64,000 bases of DNA from Hymenobacter norwichensis DSM 15439 (GTDB taxonomy: Bacteria; Bacteroidota; Bacteroidia; Cytophagales; Hymenobacteraceae). Numbering within the stretch: the first letter of the stretch is position 1; each line of letters begins with the position of its first letter. Below are positions 43,810 through 52,300 of the stretch, piece by piece. Made by a program: the position numbers and the translations under genes. The stretch covers positions 537,957-601,956 of the forward strand of contig NZ_ATVL01000010.1 of assembly GCF_000420705.1 (NCBI RefSeq), in the 5' to 3' direction. The notes under the pieces were generated by a model. It was not told where the DNA came from. It did no database searches and saw nothing but the letters and a program-made list of their open reading frames with translations.

Positions 43810-45609
43810 TCAAAACTCGTGCAGGCGCTGGGCAATGTTCCAGCGCAAGGCCACCTGCGGAAATACCGTGTTTTGGGTGGCGGCATCGGTGAACGACTGA
43901 CGCCGCACGATGAGTTTGGCGTCCAGCCACACGTTGTGGCGCGGCTGGTAGGTGGCTGTGAAATCGGTGTGGACCAGGCGGGTTTGGTTGCCCTGCCCGA
44001 TGATATTGCCGAATTCTTGCACCCGTGTATCGTAGGAAATCAGTGGGTTGCCGCCGTAGTTGATAAGGGAACCATTGGGGTTGGTACGGTCCAGGCCCTG
44101 TCTGGTGTAAAACGCCTTGCCTACTAGCTGCAAACGGGGCAGTGGCTGGTAGCTCAGAATACCCAGTAGCTCGTATAGGTTGGCACCCATTGGGTGAGCC
44201 AGCGGCTGCTGGTAGTGCTGATAATCGGTGTAGCTGTCGGTGTGCTGGTAAGTGAACGGACGGATATAATTGAACTCCACCTGCACGTCCAGCGTCCGGA
44301 TGCCGGCCACGTTCATGTACTTCCCGCCCAACTGAAACGCCTGCTTATTAGCCCACCAACCATTGCCAGCTCGCACCTCGCTCAGCTTGAACTCATCTAG
44401 CATCAGTTGGCCGTAAAGCTGTGCGGTATTCTTGATGTTCCACTTGAAATCCAGCCCCAGCGCCGAGTTGTCGGGTGAGCCTACCTGCTGCTCGATAGCC
44501 CGATAAAAGATAATGGGGTTTAGGTATTGTAGCTCAAAACCGCGCCGCTTAGTGGTAGGAATAACTTCCCTGCCACCTAAAATTGTGTTTTCGAAAACGC
44601 CCACGTTAAAGGTAGGCGTCACATCGAAGCTGAGATAGTGCATTGCCATGTACTTCTTCTCGTACAGCTCGTCGATAGGGCTACCATTAGCGTCGTAACT
44701 GCGCTGACCGATGAGTTCGGCAAACAGATTCTGGTAGTTGAACTTCCAAATGCGGGTGTTCAGCTTCAGAAAGAAATACGGCGCGCTGTAATCCGACAGA
44801 ATTAGGGAGCGGTAGCCGTTGCCAATAAAGTTTCGGTCGTGGCCAAGCTGGGCACTGATGTGCTTTGTAGCCGCATACGTGACGTAGCCGCGGGCCGTGA
44901 AAAAGTCGTATTGGTTGCCGCCTATGGTTTTGAAGTCTTTCCAGTACCCTTCGTGCGGTACTATCCGGTCGCGCCGGATGCGCTGCTGCACGTACAGCGG
45001 CACGCCCTGCTGGTTGTCGGCCAGGAAGGTGTAAAAGCCTAGCCGCTCGTCGATGGTGCCTTCTACTTGCACGCCCCGCGTATTCACGTAGCGCAGCCCA
45101 TCCGTTTCCGAATCCTTGCCCGCTGAAAGCCCCAGTACCGGGTTCACGCGCAACGTGAAATCCGGGATATTGACGCTGTATAAGTCGGATTGGCGCTGGT
45201 AGAAGTGCTTGAGCAGCGGCCGTTGGCTCTGGTTGTACTGGGCTGCCTGGGAAGAGAAATTCCAGTTGTCGCGCAGCAAATACTCGGCGTTGAACCGGTC
45301 TTGTTTCGAGAGATTAGTGCTGTCGGCCAGCATCCGCTCAGCCATGCGGGCCACGGCGGCGCGGGTGTACGGCCGTACCGAAGTATGTAGGCTGCCCAAC
45401 GAATCGGTGCCGTATTGCACGGCGTACCGGTCGATAAGCCGGTACACATCCACATCAAGCGGTACCGTGTTGGAGGCCGTCGGCAGGTCGGCGGTGGGAG
45501 CCGGCGGGGGTGGTGGTACCGGCTCGTTGAATTGCAACGACATACTTTGCCCGGCCACTTGGCTGCCTAGCAGCGCGTTGAAAGCTAAAAAGAGAAGATA
45601 TTTTTTCAT
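43810..45609 (-). CDS. RemB/Wzi-like outer membrane protein
   Basis: A 599-residue exported protein with signal peptide MKKYLLFLAFNALLGSQVAG and a Pro-rich linker, followed by a long barrel-type domain. Recognisable family phrases are RGVQVEGTIDERLGFYTFLADNQ, YDFFTARGYVTYAATKHISAQLGHDRNFIGNGYRSL and FELQYLNPIIFYRAIEQQVGSPDNSALGLD. These match the Bacteroidetes proteins named capsule assembly Wzi or gliding protein RemB. Wzi anchors capsule at the cell surface; RemB is a mobile adhesin-type protein in gliding Flavobacterium. Which applies here is uncertain. The start ATG 45609 is chosen from the signal peptide. Confidence 0.75.
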   Translation of the reverse strand: MKKYLLFLAFNALLGSQVAGQSMSLQFNEPVPPPPPAPTADLPTASNTVPLDVDVYRLIDRYAVQYGTDSLGSLHTSVRPYTRAAVARMAERMLADSTNLSKQDRFNAEYLLRDNWNFSSQAAQYNQSQRPLLKHFYQRQSDLYSVNIPDFTLRVNPVLGLSAGKDSETDGLRYVNTRGVQVEGTIDERLGFYTFLADNQQGVPLYVQQRIRRDRIVPHEGYWKDFKTIGGNQYDFFTARGYVTYAATKHISAQLGHDRNFIGNGYRSLILSDYSAPYFFLKLNTRIWKFNYQNLFAELIGQRSYDANGSPIDELYEKKYMAMHYLSFDVTPTFNVGVFENTILGGREVIPTTKRRGFELQYLNPIIFYRAIEQQVGSPDNSALGLDFKWNIKNTAQLYGQLMLDEFKLSEVRAGNGWWANKQAFQLGGKYMNVAGIRTLDVQVEFNYIRPFTYQHTDSYTDYQHYQQPLAHPMGANLYELLGILSYQPLPRLQLVGKAFYTRQGLDRTNPNGSLINYGGNPLISYDTRVQEFGNIIGQGNQTRLVHTDFTATYQPRHNVWLDAKLIVRRQSFTDAATQNTVFPQVALRWNIAQRLHEF

Positions 45610-45764
45610 AAAAGCAATACTGTAGTCTAGAACAAGACACACAGTTCAACAAACCTACGCACTTGCCGCAACACTCAAACCCCGGAACGCACGAGTGACA
45701 TTGTTTCGCATGTGACTGGCCGGTTTGCCTGTGTCAGGTTAGCACCAGAAGCCGCCGGGCCGTC

Positions 45765-45772
45765 TACCTTTG
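45765..45772 (+). promoter_or_regulatory. -7 box 4 nt before the transferase start
   Basis: TACCTTTG at 45765-45772 precedes the GTG start at 45777 by 4 bases, predicting a leaderless mRNA. A -33 TTTG is not at the usual spacing. Confidence 0.5.
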
Positions 45773-45776
45773 CCGC

Positions 45777-46718
45777 GTGCCGCTCCGCCTGCTCCGTCAT
45801 TCCGAACTCAACCTATCTGCCTGGGATACCTGCGTAAACCAAGCCGAGCAAGTGGTGCCTTACGCGCAAAACTGGTGGCTGCAAGCTACGGCCGGCCGCT
45901 GGGATGCTGTGGTGGAAATCGGCCGGCAAGGCGAGTATCTGGCCGTGCTGGCGCTGCCCTTCAAGCGCCGCCCTTGGGGCCGCGAAGTGTATCAGCCACC
46001 TTTCACGCAGCAATTAGGGCTATTAACCACGGCCGGCAGCCAGCACTTCCAGCTACCCGACTATTTGCTGGAAATGCAGCGCCAATACAATAGCTGCTAT
46101 TTGCAACTGCATACCGAGCATGAGCTAGCCAGCGCCCCGCTTGGTTTCAAGCTAACCGAGCGCATCACGTACCACCTGCCGCTGGCCCCGAGCTACGCCA
46201 TGCTGCACGCAGGCTATGCCGCTGACTACCGCCGCCGCCTGCGTATCAACGCCGAGGCGGCGCAGCCACTGGTTATTATTCCGACGGTAGATGCCGAGCC
46301 GCTCCTGACGCTTTTCCAGCAAACCAAAGGCGCTGCGGCTGGCCTAGGCCGCACCCACTATGCGAAGCTACGCCAGTTGATAGCCGCTGGGCAGCAACAC
46401 AAGCAAGCCACGCTGCTGGAAGTGCGCCACCCCGAAACCGGCGAATTATTGGCCGGGGCGTTGTTTATGTTATTCCGCACCCGCCTGGTGTATTTATTTG
46501 CTGCTGCCTCAGAAGCCGGTAAAAAAGCTAGTGCGCCGTTGCTATTGCTCGACGCGGCCATTCAGCAGTATGCCGGCACGTCGGGCTTGGTCCTCGATTT
46601 TGAAGGCGGTATGATACCGTCAATTGCCCGTTTTTTCGCCAACTTCGGGGCTGTGCCCGTTCCGTATGCGGCCCTTTCCCTCACCCAACGTCCCTGGTAT
46701 CTGCAATGGATCCGCTAA
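45777..46718 (+). CDS. FemAB/GNAT-like acyltransferase
   Basis: A 313-residue protein starting at GTG 45777. It has two GNAT-type halves, as in FemAB/MprF-like and BioF2-like transferases: an N-terminal half with QNWWLQATAGRWDAVVEIG, and a C-terminal half with YRRRLRINAEAAQ and EVRHPETGELLAGALFML followed by YLFAAASEAGKK, LLLDAAIQQYAGTSGLVLDFEGG. That C-terminal pattern is typical of acyl-CoA or aminoacyl transferases. Substrate unknown. The last 13 bases overlap upp, so the two are probably one transcript. Confidence 0.65.
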   Translation: MPLRLLRHSELNLSAWDTCVNQAEQVVPYAQNWWLQATAGRWDAVVEIGRQGEYLAVLALPFKRRPWGREVYQPPFTQQLGLLTTAGSQHFQLPDYLLEMQRQYNSCYLQLHTEHELASAPLGFKLTERITYHLPLAPSYAMLHAGYAADYRRRLRINAEAAQPLVIIPTVDAEPLLTLFQQTKGAAAGLGRTHYAKLRQLIAAGQQHKQATLLEVRHPETGELLAGALFMLFRTRLVYLFAAASEAGKKASAPLLLLDAAIQQYAGTSGLVLDFEGGMIPSIARFFANFGAVPVPYAALSLTQRPWYLQWIR

Positions 46719-47401
46719 GCCCTACTACTCCCAACCTCTCCACTACCGAGCCCGATGCCCGCGTGCATGTGGTATGCGCCGAACCATCCGTAGCCAACCA
46801 CTTTCTGGCCGAACTGCGCGACGTAGAAATTCAGCGCGACTCGCTACGGTTTCGCCGCAACCTCCAGCGCCTCGGCGAAATCATTGCCTACCGCATCAGC
46901 TCCGAGCTGAGCTATACCGACCAGACCGTGAAAACGCCGCTGGGAGAGTGCAGCAGCAAACAGCTCCACGACTTCCCCATTCTGGCCACCGTGCTGCGGG
47001 CGGGCCTGCCGTTTCACCAAGGCTTCCTCAACTATTTCGACCAGTCGCCTAGCGCGTTTGTAGCTGCCTACCGCGTCGAGGGAACGGCTCAGGTACAGGT
47101 GCAGGTTGATTATCTGTCGGCGCCGCGGCTTGATGAGCGGGTACTGATTCTGGCCGACCCCATGCTAGCTTCTGGCAAATCGTTGGTGCAAACGTACCGG
47201 GCCATGCTGCGCTTTGGCACGCCCCGGCAGGTGCATATTGCCGCCGTCATTGCCTCGCCCGAAGGCGTAGCTTACGTCACCCGCGAAATTCCCGAAGCTA
47301 CGCTTTGGGTGGCCGCCATCGACGAAAAACTCAACGACCAAGCCTACATCGTGCCCGGCCTCGGCGACGCCGGCGACCTGTCGTACGGCAGCAAATTATA
47401 A
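46706..47401 (+). CDS. upp: Uracil phosphoribosyltransferase
   Basis: A 231-residue salvage enzyme that makes UMP from uracil and PRPP. Motifs are TVLRAGLPFHQGF (uracil/ribose side) and LILADPMLASGKSLVQTYRAM (PRPP-binding loop) and a C-terminal IDEKLNDQAYIVPGLGDAGD. The N-terminus is about 20 residues longer than the E. coli enzyme. It overlaps the transferase gene by 13 bases, with the start ATG at 46706. No terminator follows closely, so read-through is possible. Confidence 0.95.
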   Translation: MDPLSPTTPNLSTTEPDARVHVVCAEPSVANHFLAELRDVEIQRDSLRFRRNLQRLGEIIAYRISSELSYTDQTVKTPLGECSSKQLHDFPILATVLRAGLPFHQGFLNYFDQSPSAFVAAYRVEGTAQVQVQVDYLSAPRLDERVLILADPMLASGKSLVQTYRAMLRFGTPRQVHIAAVIASPEGVAYVTREIPEATLWVAAIDEKLNDQAYIVPGLGDAGDLSYGSKL

Positions 47402-47540
47402 GAGCCGCCGTACTCGGGCAAAGCGGTATATCATTTTGCCGTTACTTTTTCACTTGAAACCAATTTGGTGCTAGGCTTCTTTGTAACTTCGGGTTCGGCC
47501 TAGTAGCTAATCCTCTTTACCTGTTGCCTTCTTTCGTCTC

Positions 47541-47993
47541 GTGCTAGCTCACCTTCTCAAATACGCATCGGTTTTCCTGCTGGGCATGGTCAAGTTTGTA
47601 GCCGCTCCGGTGGCAGGAATTGCGGCCGGCTTACCTTTTGGGCTGATTTGGGTGCTGTCGGTAGCAGGTATGATGACGACCGTGGTGCTGGTTTCAGGAG
47701 TCGGTAAGATGTGGGCATTGCATTTGCGCCGCCGCCGCGAGGAGAAGGGTAAGCCGCTGTTCAGCCGTAAAAGCCGCCGCATCGTGGGTATTTTCCGGCG
47801 GTTCGGTATGGGTGGCATTGCCTTCCTGACGCCGATTCTGTTCAGTCCCATCGGCGGTACCGTCATTGCCACGCAGCTGCATGTACCACGCTGGCGCATT
47901 CTGGTGCACATGCTGTGGAGCGCCGTGCTGTGGGGCGCCGCCTTCACTATGCTTGCCATCCGTTTCAGTCACCTGGCCATCTTCCACCACTGA
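47541..47993 (+). CDS. Small-multidrug-export-like membrane protein
   Basis: A 150-residue protein with three or four hydrophobic helices: residues 10-30, 32-52 (LPFGLIWVLSVAGMMTTVVLV), about 90-108 and 122-142. A basic loop (LRRRREEKGKPLFSRKSRR) follows helix 2. The layout resembles short bacterial export or DedA-like proteins, but no motif decides it. Start is GTG 47541. It is followed by an inverted-repeat element with a terminator hairpin inside. Confidence 0.55.
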   Translation: MLAHLLKYASVFLLGMVKFVAAPVAGIAAGLPFGLIWVLSVAGMMTTVVLVSGVGKMWALHLRRRREEKGKPLFSRKSRRIVGIFRRFGMGGIAFLTPILFSPIGGTVIATQLHVPRWRILVHMLWSAVLWGAAFTMLAIRFSHLAIFHH

Positions 47994-48171
47994 GCGCGGA
48001 TTATGCAGATTGACGCGGAGTATTCAGATTTCGTGGACGATTTCATTCTTGCTTAGAGACGCAAAAACGAAACAGGCTTGCCAATTGGCAAGCCTGTTTC
48101 GTTTAATAGTAAGGGGTTCGGGTTGTCCACAAAATCCGGCTACTCCGCGTCAGTCTGCACAATCCGCGTTC
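47992..48171. repeat. Intergenic inverted-repeat element containing a 40-bp palindromic terminator
   Basis: Imperfect 47-bp arms (47992-48038 and 48125-48171, about seven to eight mismatches) share GCGGATT, TGCAGA and TGACGCGGAG. The element fills the gap between two convergent genes. Its arms are unlike those of the other inverted-repeat elements in this window. A perfect palindrome sits inside. Confidence 0.75.
48065..48104. terminator. Perfect 40-bp palindrome, probable bidirectional terminator
   Basis: AAACGAAACAGGCTTGCCAA and its exact complement meet with no spacer. It lies inside the larger element at 47992-48171 and between convergent genes. Confidence 0.8.
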
Positions 48172-49599
48172 CTATTTGCGGCGCCCTTTCGAGCGGGCAA
48201 TAGCGGCTTTCACGGCTTTTACGGCGGGTTTGGAGGCGCTGCCTTTTGAAGGGCGGGCTTTGTTGCCTTTCTGGCTACGGTTGGGGCCTTCCACGTAGGT
48301 ACGGCCGGTGCGCTTATCAATCGTGACGCCGGGTTTCACGTACTCTTTTCGCTCATGGAACGCGCCCTTGAAATTCGGGTCTTCGCGGCGGCGGCGCTCG
48401 TCCTGCTCGCGGTTCATGCTCTGTTGCTCCTCAAACGGCGTTTCCGCCACCTCCACCTCGGCCGGAAACGGCATCAGCGGAATCGGCTGCTTGATGAGCT
48501 CCTCAATCTGCGCAATGTGGTGCATTTCTGCCTCGTTGGCGAAGGTAATGGCTGCACCCGTGTGCTGCGCCCGGCCCGTGCGGCCAATGCGGTGTACGTA
48601 ATCGTCGTAAATCAGCGGCACATCGAAGTTGATAACGTGACTCACTTCCGGTACGTCGATGCCGCGCGCGGCTACGTCGGTAGCTACCAGAAACCGCACT
48701 TCACCCGCCTTAAAGGCTTCCATGGCATTAATGCGCGAGTTCTGACCTTTGTTGCCGTGGATGGCGCGCACTTCGCCCGCAATTCGTCGGCCCAGGAAGT
48801 GCGCTACGTTTTCGGCGTGTATCTTGCTCCGCGTGAAAATCATCACCCGGTTGAAGGTAGCTTGGTCGCGGAGTAGGTAGCCGAGCAAGTTGATCTTAGT
48901 AACCAAATTGGGCACCTCATACAGGCTCTGGGTTACGTTGCTGGCCGAAGTAGCCGAAGGTGTCACCTCCACCCGCATCGGGAACTCCAGAAACTCCTCG
49001 CTCAGCACTGTCACCTTCTCTGCCATCGTGGCCGAGAACAGCGCGTTCTGGCGTTTGCTCGGAATAACTTCCAAGATTTTCCGAATCTGGGGCATGAACC
49101 CCATGTCCATCATCTTGTCGGCCTCGTCGAGCACAAGGTTCTTTAGTTCTTTCAACACCAAGTCGCCGCGCAGGTACAATTCCAGCAAGCGGCCCGGCGT
49201 GGCAATCAGAATATCCACGCCTTTGGCAATAGTTTCAATTTGAGTTTTCGGGCCCAAGCCGCCGTAAATAGCGAAAATGCGTAGGTCGGTATAGGTAGCT
49301 AGGCGCTTGAGGTGCGTTTCAATCTGCATGGCCAGCTCCCGAGTGGGAGCCAGGATTAGAGCCCGCGGGTTGGTGCCCTGGGCGTATTTCACTTTCATAA
49401 GCAGCGGCAACCCAAAGGCGGCCGTTTTGCCGGTGCCGGTCTGGGCAATGCCCAGCACGTCGTGGCCCGCTAGTAGCAACGGAATGGTTTGAACCTGCAC
49501 GGGCGTTGGCTCCGTGAAGCCCGCTTCGGCCACGGCGGTAAGGAGTTGCTTGTTTAATTTGAAATCGGCGAAAGAAGCCGGTTGCGGCGTATCGGACAT
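48172..49599 (-). CDS. DEAD-box RNA helicase
   Basis: A 475-residue ATP-dependent RNA helicase. Motifs in order: Q motif (FTEPTPVQVQTIPLLLAG), I AQTGTGKTAAFG, Ia PTRELAMQ, II LDEADKMMDMGF, III SATMAEKV, and in the second lobe VMIFTRSKIHAENV, VATDVAARGIDVPEVSHVIN and VI HRIGRTGR. The C-terminal ~110 residues are a Lys/Arg/Glu-rich tail (NREQDERRRREDPNFKG and RSQKGNKARPSKG) typical of RNA-binding extensions. Start ATG 49599; the frame runs 36 bases further upstream without support. A minus-strand -7 box (TACCTTTG, 49623-49630) lies 23 bases upstream. It may act in ribosome assembly or mRNA turnover. Confidence 0.94.
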   Translation of the reverse strand: MSDTPQPASFADFKLNKQLLTAVAEAGFTEPTPVQVQTIPLLLAGHDVLGIAQTGTGKTAAFGLPLLMKVKYAQGTNPRALILAPTRELAMQIETHLKRLATYTDLRIFAIYGGLGPKTQIETIAKGVDILIATPGRLLELYLRGDLVLKELKNLVLDEADKMMDMGFMPQIRKILEVIPSKRQNALFSATMAEKVTVLSEEFLEFPMRVEVTPSATSASNVTQSLYEVPNLVTKINLLGYLLRDQATFNRVMIFTRSKIHAENVAHFLGRRIAGEVRAIHGNKGQNSRINAMEAFKAGEVRFLVATDVAARGIDVPEVSHVINFDVPLIYDDYVHRIGRTGRAQHTGAAITFANEAEMHHIAQIEELIKQPIPLMPFPAEVEVAETPFEEQQSMNREQDERRRREDPNFKGAFHERKEYVKPGVTIDKRTGRTYVEGPNRSQKGNKARPSKGSASKPAVKAVKAAIARSKGRRK

Positions 49600-49727
49600 G
49601 AGTAAGAGGGGGTTACGGGGCGCAAAGGTACGCAACCTTGGGTCGGTAGCGACCCGGAAACTGTAAATAGCCCAGCTTTAGCCAGGAAGCAAGGGGCATG
49701 GCCGTAACAAAAAAAAGCGCCGAAAGC

Positions 49728-49757
49728 TTGCAAGTTCAGTGTCGTCCACTACTTTTG
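49728..49757 (+). promoter_or_regulatory. tRNA-His promoter (-33 TTG / -7 TACTTTTG)
   Basis: TTG (49728-49730) and TACTTTTG (49750-49757) are 19 bases apart. The tRNA begins 19 bases after the box. Confidence 0.75.
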
Positions 49758-49776
49758 TAGCCGCAACACACCACAT

Positions 49777-49851
<75 letters not shown>

Positions 49852-49859
49852 CTCTCTTG

Positions 49860-49888
49860 AAAGCCTCAGACGTATAGTCTGAGGCTTT
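49860..49888 (+). terminator. Hairpin terminator after tRNA-His
   Basis: 12-bp arms AAGCCTCAGAC-type (49860-49871) and complement (49877-49888) with a T-run continuing after. Confidence 0.88.
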
Positions 49889-50040
49889 TTTCTTTTTCAG
49901 CTAGTCGTTAGCTGCCAGCTTCTTACCGGGGTAGTAGGGGAGGGGCCGCAACAAAAAATGCGGTAGTGCGGAAGGATTTGGATATTTGTGACGTTGCAAG
50001 AAAAAATCTGACGGTTTGACTCACTTTTCCCCTTCCTAAT

Positions 50041-50976
50041 ATGAGTTTGGTTGTAATTGGCTCGGTTGCCTTCGATGCGTTGGAAACGCCGTTCGGTAAA
50101 ACCGATAAAATCATTGGCGGTGCCGCCACCTATATTTCCCTCTCGGCTAGCTACTCGGTGAAGCCGGTGAAACTGGTGGCCGTCGTCGGCGACGATTTTC
50201 CGCAGTCGGATATTCTACTGCTCGAAGAGCACGGCGCCGATACCGAAGGGCTGCAAATCAAACAGGGCGAAAAGTCGTTCTTCTGGTCGGGCAAGTACTC
50301 CAACGACCTGAATTCGCGCGAAACGCTGGTAACCGAACTAAATGTACTAGCCGATTTCGACCCCATTATTCCCGACAGCTACCAGGATTGCAAGTACCTG
50401 ATGCTGGGCAATCTGGCCCCGCAGGTGCAGCGCCTCGTGATTCAGCGCCTCGTGAATCGGCCCAAGCTCATTGTGATGGATACGATGAACTTCTGGATGG
50501 ATGTGGCCCTGGACGAGCTAAAAACCACCATCGAAATGGTGGATGTGCTCAGCATCAACGATGAAGAAGCCCGGCAACTTTCGGGGCAGCACTCGTTGGT
50601 GAAAGCGGCCAAAATCATCATGGCCATGGGCCCGAAAACGCTCATCATCAAAAAAGGTGAGCATGGCGCGCTGCTGTTCTGCAAAAACAAAGTCTTTTTC
50701 GCGCCCGCACTGCCCCTGGAAGAAGTATTTGACCCCACCGGTGCCGGCGACACGTTTGCGGGCGGCTTCATCGGCTACCTCGCCGCCACCGACGACATCA
50801 GCTTCGAGAACATGAAGCGCGCCGTGGTACACGGTTCGGCTATGGCTTCGTTCTGCGTCGAGAAATTCGGTACGGAGCGCCTGCTAAACCTGACGCAGGA
50901 AGAAATTGAAGCCCGCGAACAGCAGTTTGCCGATTTGGTGGCAGTGGTGCCGGCTACGGCCGTTCAGAACGCATAG
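50041..50976 (+). CDS. PfkB-family sugar/nucleoside kinase
   Basis: A 311-residue kinase of the ribokinase family. Starting MSLVVIGSVAFDALETPFGK, it has the N-terminal GGAATYISLSASY (substrate-side glycines), a lid, and the C-terminal signature DPTGAGDTFAGGFIGYLA (about 231-248) with the catalytic Asp in GAGD. The family phosphorylates ribose, fructose, adenosine and similar compounds; this one most resembles the kinases annotated simply as sugar kinase in Bacteroidetes and the substrate cannot be read. Standing alone between tRNA-His and a terminator. Confidence 0.88.
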   Translation: MSLVVIGSVAFDALETPFGKTDKIIGGAATYISLSASYSVKPVKLVAVVGDDFPQSDILLLEEHGADTEGLQIKQGEKSFFWSGKYSNDLNSRETLVTELNVLADFDPIIPDSYQDCKYLMLGNLAPQVQRLVIQRLVNRPKLIVMDTMNFWMDVALDELKTTIEMVDVLSINDEEARQLSGQHSLVKAAKIIMAMGPKTLIIKKGEHGALLFCKNKVFFAPALPLEEVFDPTGAGDTFAGGFIGYLAATDDISFENMKRAVVHGSAMASFCVEKFGTERLLNLTQEEIEAREQQFADLVAVVPATAVQNA

Positions 50977-51013
50977 CGCTGCCGCATGTAAAGCTAGCCC
51001 GGTAAATAAAATG

Positions 51014-51045
51014 AAACCCTGACCACATAGTGGTTGGGGTTTTTT
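51014..51045 (+). terminator. Hairpin terminator after the PfkB kinase gene
   Basis: AAACCCTGACCA-type left arm (51014-51026) pairs with TGGTTGGGGTTT (one mismatch or G-U) followed by TTT. Confidence 0.75.
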
Positions 51046-51128
51046 ATTGCCGCAATTTCACGCAACCCTATGGCCCCGAGTTAGGTAGAACTACTATTCT
51101 ATCCATCCACCCGTAACCCCCTACGGCC

Positions 51129-51377
51129 ATGAGCATGAGCAAGAAACAAACCGACCTGACCAACGATAAAACGTCCGTCAACCCGGCAGCCAATACCAAA
51201 AAGAAAAGCACGCAGGTGCAAAGCCCCAACACCACCGATGTATCGGCCCACGGCAACACCACCGACGGCAACTCATCGGGTAGCAACAACATTCCGCCCA
51301 TCCGCAATAACCCACAAGGCAACAAGCCGATGTCGGTAGATGGCGGCGGCAAAGGCCCAGGTAAAAACGCCGACTAG
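51129..51377 (+). CDS. Small hydrophilic, probably disordered protein
   Basis: An 82-residue protein rich in Asn, Ser, Thr, Gly and Lys with no hydrophobic core, signal peptide or cysteine. The middle (TTDVSAHGNTTDGNSSGSNN) and C-terminus (DGGGKGPGKNAD) look intrinsically disordered. Starts ATG 51129 (MSMSKKQTDL). A strong terminator follows directly, so this is a real single-gene unit rather than chance. No family recognised; the composition resembles small stress-related or DNA/RNA-binding tails only superficially. Confidence 0.6.
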   Translation: MSMSKKQTDLTNDKTSVNPAANTKKKSTQVQSPNTTDVSAHGNTTDGNSSGSNNIPPIRNNPQGNKPMSVDGGGKGPGKNAD

Positions 51378-51400
51378 ATTTTATATAGTGCCTAGTCACA

Positions 51401-51438
51401 CAAAAAGCCCCGATGGACGAATCCATCGGGGCTTTTTG
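51401..51438. terminator. Bidirectional terminator after the small hydrophilic protein gene
   Basis: 17-bp arms (51401-51417 and 51422-51438, core AAAAAGCCCCGATGGA) with T-runs on both strands. It separates convergent genes. Confidence 0.92.
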
Positions 51439-51451
51439 CTATTTAAGCAGC

Positions 51452-52267
51452 CTATGGCACTACCGTCAGGCGCACCACGCGGGTATCTACGTCACCGTTG
51501 TCGAAGAAATCCTGCTCGAAGAGGATGGTGCGGTTATCGAGCCAGCGGGGTTGGGTGCAGCCCCATTCCGTTTGCCGCTCCCAAAGCAGCCGTAGGCCAT
51601 TCTCATCCGCCGCCCAAAGTTGCAGGCCGCTGGGTTCGTAACGTGCCAGCACATCGGAGTTGCCGCACACAAAGTGCTTCCCATCAGGGGCAACGGCTGG
51701 CGGACTCCAGATGCGGGTTCGGCGGCCGGTACGGTGGTCTACTAACAGGTAATAGCCGCCTTCATACAGCCGTACGGCCACCAGCCATTGCCGGATAGCC
51801 GGAATGCTGGCCACATATTCGTAGGCAATGTTGCGCGCTTCGTCTTCAGTGGGGTTGCTGACGAGGCTAATCGGTTTGGTTTTAGAGGGCCGCAGCCACA
51901 GCGTGTGTTTAGTGCGCTGAACTAACGGACCCGCTTTGCGCAGCCGCAGCCGCTCCTCAGCTTCAAAATCAAAAGCCTCTTCCTCTTCCGCCGTAGTTGG
52001 GTTCAGCGCAATGGTTAGGGTTTGCGGTAGTTTTTGGTACACCCCCCGCGACGCCTGATGGATAGGGAGCACTCGGCCGGGCAGTTGCACCAGCGTATCG
52101 AGGTGGCCAAGGCGGTAGATGCGCGGTGGTTGAGGACGTGGCAGCCGAACGACGGGCACAGTGGTAGGCACGCCGGGTTGGGCCCGCTCAGAAGGGCCTC
52201 GGAAAGAACAACCGAATAGGAGTATTGCCAGGGGCAGCACTACTATCACCGCACGAAGCCGGAACAT
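51452..52267 (-). CDS. Lipoprotein of unknown function
   Basis: A 271-residue lipoprotein with lipobox LLFGC and lipidated Cys20. After a Pro-rich linker the body has a segment YRLGHLDTLVQLPGRVLP and a C-terminal half with repeated short beta-strand phrases: YYLLVDHRTGRRTRIWSPPAV, HFVCGNSDVLARYEPSGLQLW and RTILFEQDFFDNGDVDTRVVRL. That pattern looks like partial WD40 or beta-propeller blades. No family recognised. It is followed 33 bases downstream of the M61 gene on the same strand, so the two may be co-expressed. Confidence 0.65.
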   Translation of the reverse strand: MFRLRAVIVVLPLAILLFGCSFRGPSERAQPGVPTTVPVVRLPRPQPPRIYRLGHLDTLVQLPGRVLPIHQASRGVYQKLPQTLTIALNPTTAEEEEAFDFEAEERLRLRKAGPLVQRTKHTLWLRPSKTKPISLVSNPTEDEARNIAYEYVASIPAIRQWLVAVRLYEGGYYLLVDHRTGRRTRIWSPPAVAPDGKHFVCGNSDVLARYEPSGLQLWAADENGLRLLWERQTEWGCTQPRWLDNRTILFEQDFFDNGDVDTRVVRLTVVP

Positions 52268-52300
52268 GGGAGTAAGTGAAAAACCAAATGCTGTCTGTGC

